From an uncultured bacterium (lineage in GTDB: Bacteria; Patescibacteriota; Minisyncoccia; Phycocordibacterales; UBA9973): a DNA stretch of 15,720 nt. Within the stretch, counting starts at the first letter, position 1; each line of letters starts with the position of its first letter. Shown here one piece after another: positions 15,074 through 15,720 of the stretch. Position numbers and translations under genes: made by a program. The stretch lies in NCBI GenBank assembly GCA_903869975.1, contig CAIQBF010000091.1, positions 1 through 15,720 of the forward strand. The letters are read 5' to 3'. Below the pieces are notes generated by a model that saw only the letters and a program-made list of their open reading frames with translations, searched no databases and had not been told where the DNA came from.

Positions 15074-15709
15074 ATGACGAAGGATGAGAAACTCGCCGCG
15101 CTCCATGATAGATGGGCCACGAATAATACCTGCGAGCTTAAAGCAACTGCTACGCGGCATGTTCCTGGCGCTGGTCCGGCTTCTGCTCGAATTGTATTCA
15201 TTGGAGAAGCTCCGGGTAAGCGCGAGGATGAACAGGGGATACCCTTCGTTGGCGCAGCAGGGAAGTTCCTCGGCGAGATGCTCGAGAGCATCAAGCTTCG
15301 CCGTGAGGATGTGTATATTACAAACATCGTAAAGTACCGTCCTCCGGACAACCGTGACCCCGAACCTGAAGAAAAGGAAGCCTGCGCGGCTTGGCTGTAT
15401 GAAGAGCTCAACCTTATTCGCCCAAAACTTATTGTTTTCCTGGGACGGCATGCCATGCATGATTTCTTTCCTAATCTCAAGATTTCGGACGTGCACGGCA
15501 CGCTGGTTCACCAGCGATTCGACAAAATTCATACCGAATATTTCTTGCCGCTGTATCATCCAGCGAGCGCCCTTTACAATGGTGCCTTGCGGGGGACACT
15601 CCAAGCAGATTTTGCGCGCATTCCGTTGATTTTGGACAAAATAACAAAGAATGGTACCGTAGATGCATATGGAAATGAAAAACTCGCTGCCGAAGATCAA
15701 GAAAATTAA
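15074..15709 (+). CDS. Family 4-like uracil-DNA glycosylase with incomplete Fe-S ligand set
   Basis: The protein has 211 residues. It removes uracil from DNA after cytosine deamination, starting base excision repair. Motif 1 is GEAPGKREDEQGIPFVGAAG (44-63), the uracil-pocket region YITNIVKYRPPDNRDP follows (81-96), LGRHAM (123-128) is the next conserved strand, and motif 2 is HPAS (162-165). Family 4 enzymes normally hold a 4Fe-4S cluster by four cysteines, two in an N-terminal CxxC, one in KCRPP and one in the EExxAC helix. Here only C20 and C104 remain; the first position is N17 and the third is Y88. The cluster is therefore probably absent, while the catalytic motifs are kept. Length and order otherwise fit the family, so an active cluster-free enzyme is likely. 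Confidence 0.92.
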   Translation: MTKDEKLAALHDRWATNNTCELKATATRHVPGAGPASARIVFIGEAPGKREDEQGIPFVGAAGKFLGEMLESIKLRREDVYITNIVKYRPPDNRDPEPEEKEACAAWLYEELNLIRPKLIVFLGRHAMHDFFPNLKISDVHGTLVHQRFDKIHTEYFLPLYHPASALYNGALRGTLQADFARIPLILDKITKNGTVDAYGNEKLAAEDQEN

Positions 15710-15720
15710 TACGATCGTGA

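Noticed and set aside
1..15720. Alternative code with TGA read as glycine
   Set aside because: All genes are full length under the standard bacterial code without in-frame TGA; only its absence as a stop is notable.

Overview
The window looks like a densely coded stretch of a Candidate Phyla Radiation (Patescibacteria) genome, most likely a Parcubacteria-type lineage. This is an inference from gene style: short spacers, secreted or membrane-anchored proteins with lamin-tail, cohesin-like and dockerin-like modules, a DUF475/TerC-like protein, tandem VirD4/TraG-like ATPases of which one carries a CxxC zinc ribbon, and a family-4-like uracil-DNA glycosylase lacking two of the usual iron-sulfur cysteines. 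All twelve genes are on the + strand. Where a start is visible it is ATG, no start has a clear Shine-Dalgarno sequence, and all twelve stops are TAA or TAG.

Layout. (1) 1-4414: the 3' part of a membrane-anchored surface protein; a secreted protein ending in a type I dockerin-like double calcium loop (696-1967); a membrane-anchored protein with a cohesin-like domain (1976-2899); a DUF475/TerC-like membrane protein; and a small multi-pass membrane protein. Gaps are 24 bases or less, so this may be one operon. (2) 4451-7761: guaA (GMP synthase) behind a near-consensus promoter placed so that the mRNA should begin at the ATG, overlapping by 10 bases an ABC exporter gene. (3) 7762-9364: a glutamate dehydrogenase gene alone between two copies of an unusual palindromic element. 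(4) 9365-13455: two tandem paralogous VirD4/TraG-like ATPase genes, the second with a zinc ribbon and a long Pro/Ala/Ser-rich tail. (5) 13484-15709: a membrane-anchored lamin-tail/PKD protein and a uracil-DNA glycosylase.

The most unusual feature is the pair of palindromic intergenic elements (7771-7898 and 9185-9326). Each has the same 67-nt GC-rich core, identical in length and 60/67 identical, that can fold into two hairpins closed by a basal helix. All seven differences between copies are either compensatory pairs in stems or lie in loops. The core is enclosed by long inverted arms (29 bp nearly perfect; 37 bp perfect) whose sequences are unrelated between the copies. Each element starts 6-9 nt after a stop codon and ends 13-16 nt before the next gene's -10 box. 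I know of no named element with a conserved centre and private, self-complementary arms. A candidate role is a terminator/insulator or processed structured RNA, or a mobile hairpin.

A second theme is leaderless expression: TATACT boxes sit 6, 6, 7 and 10 nt before four start codons. No intergenic stretch exceeds 300 bases; the largest gaps are 7762-7954 and 9179-9364 (the elements plus promoters) and 10850-10962 (a weak hairpin plus a promoter).
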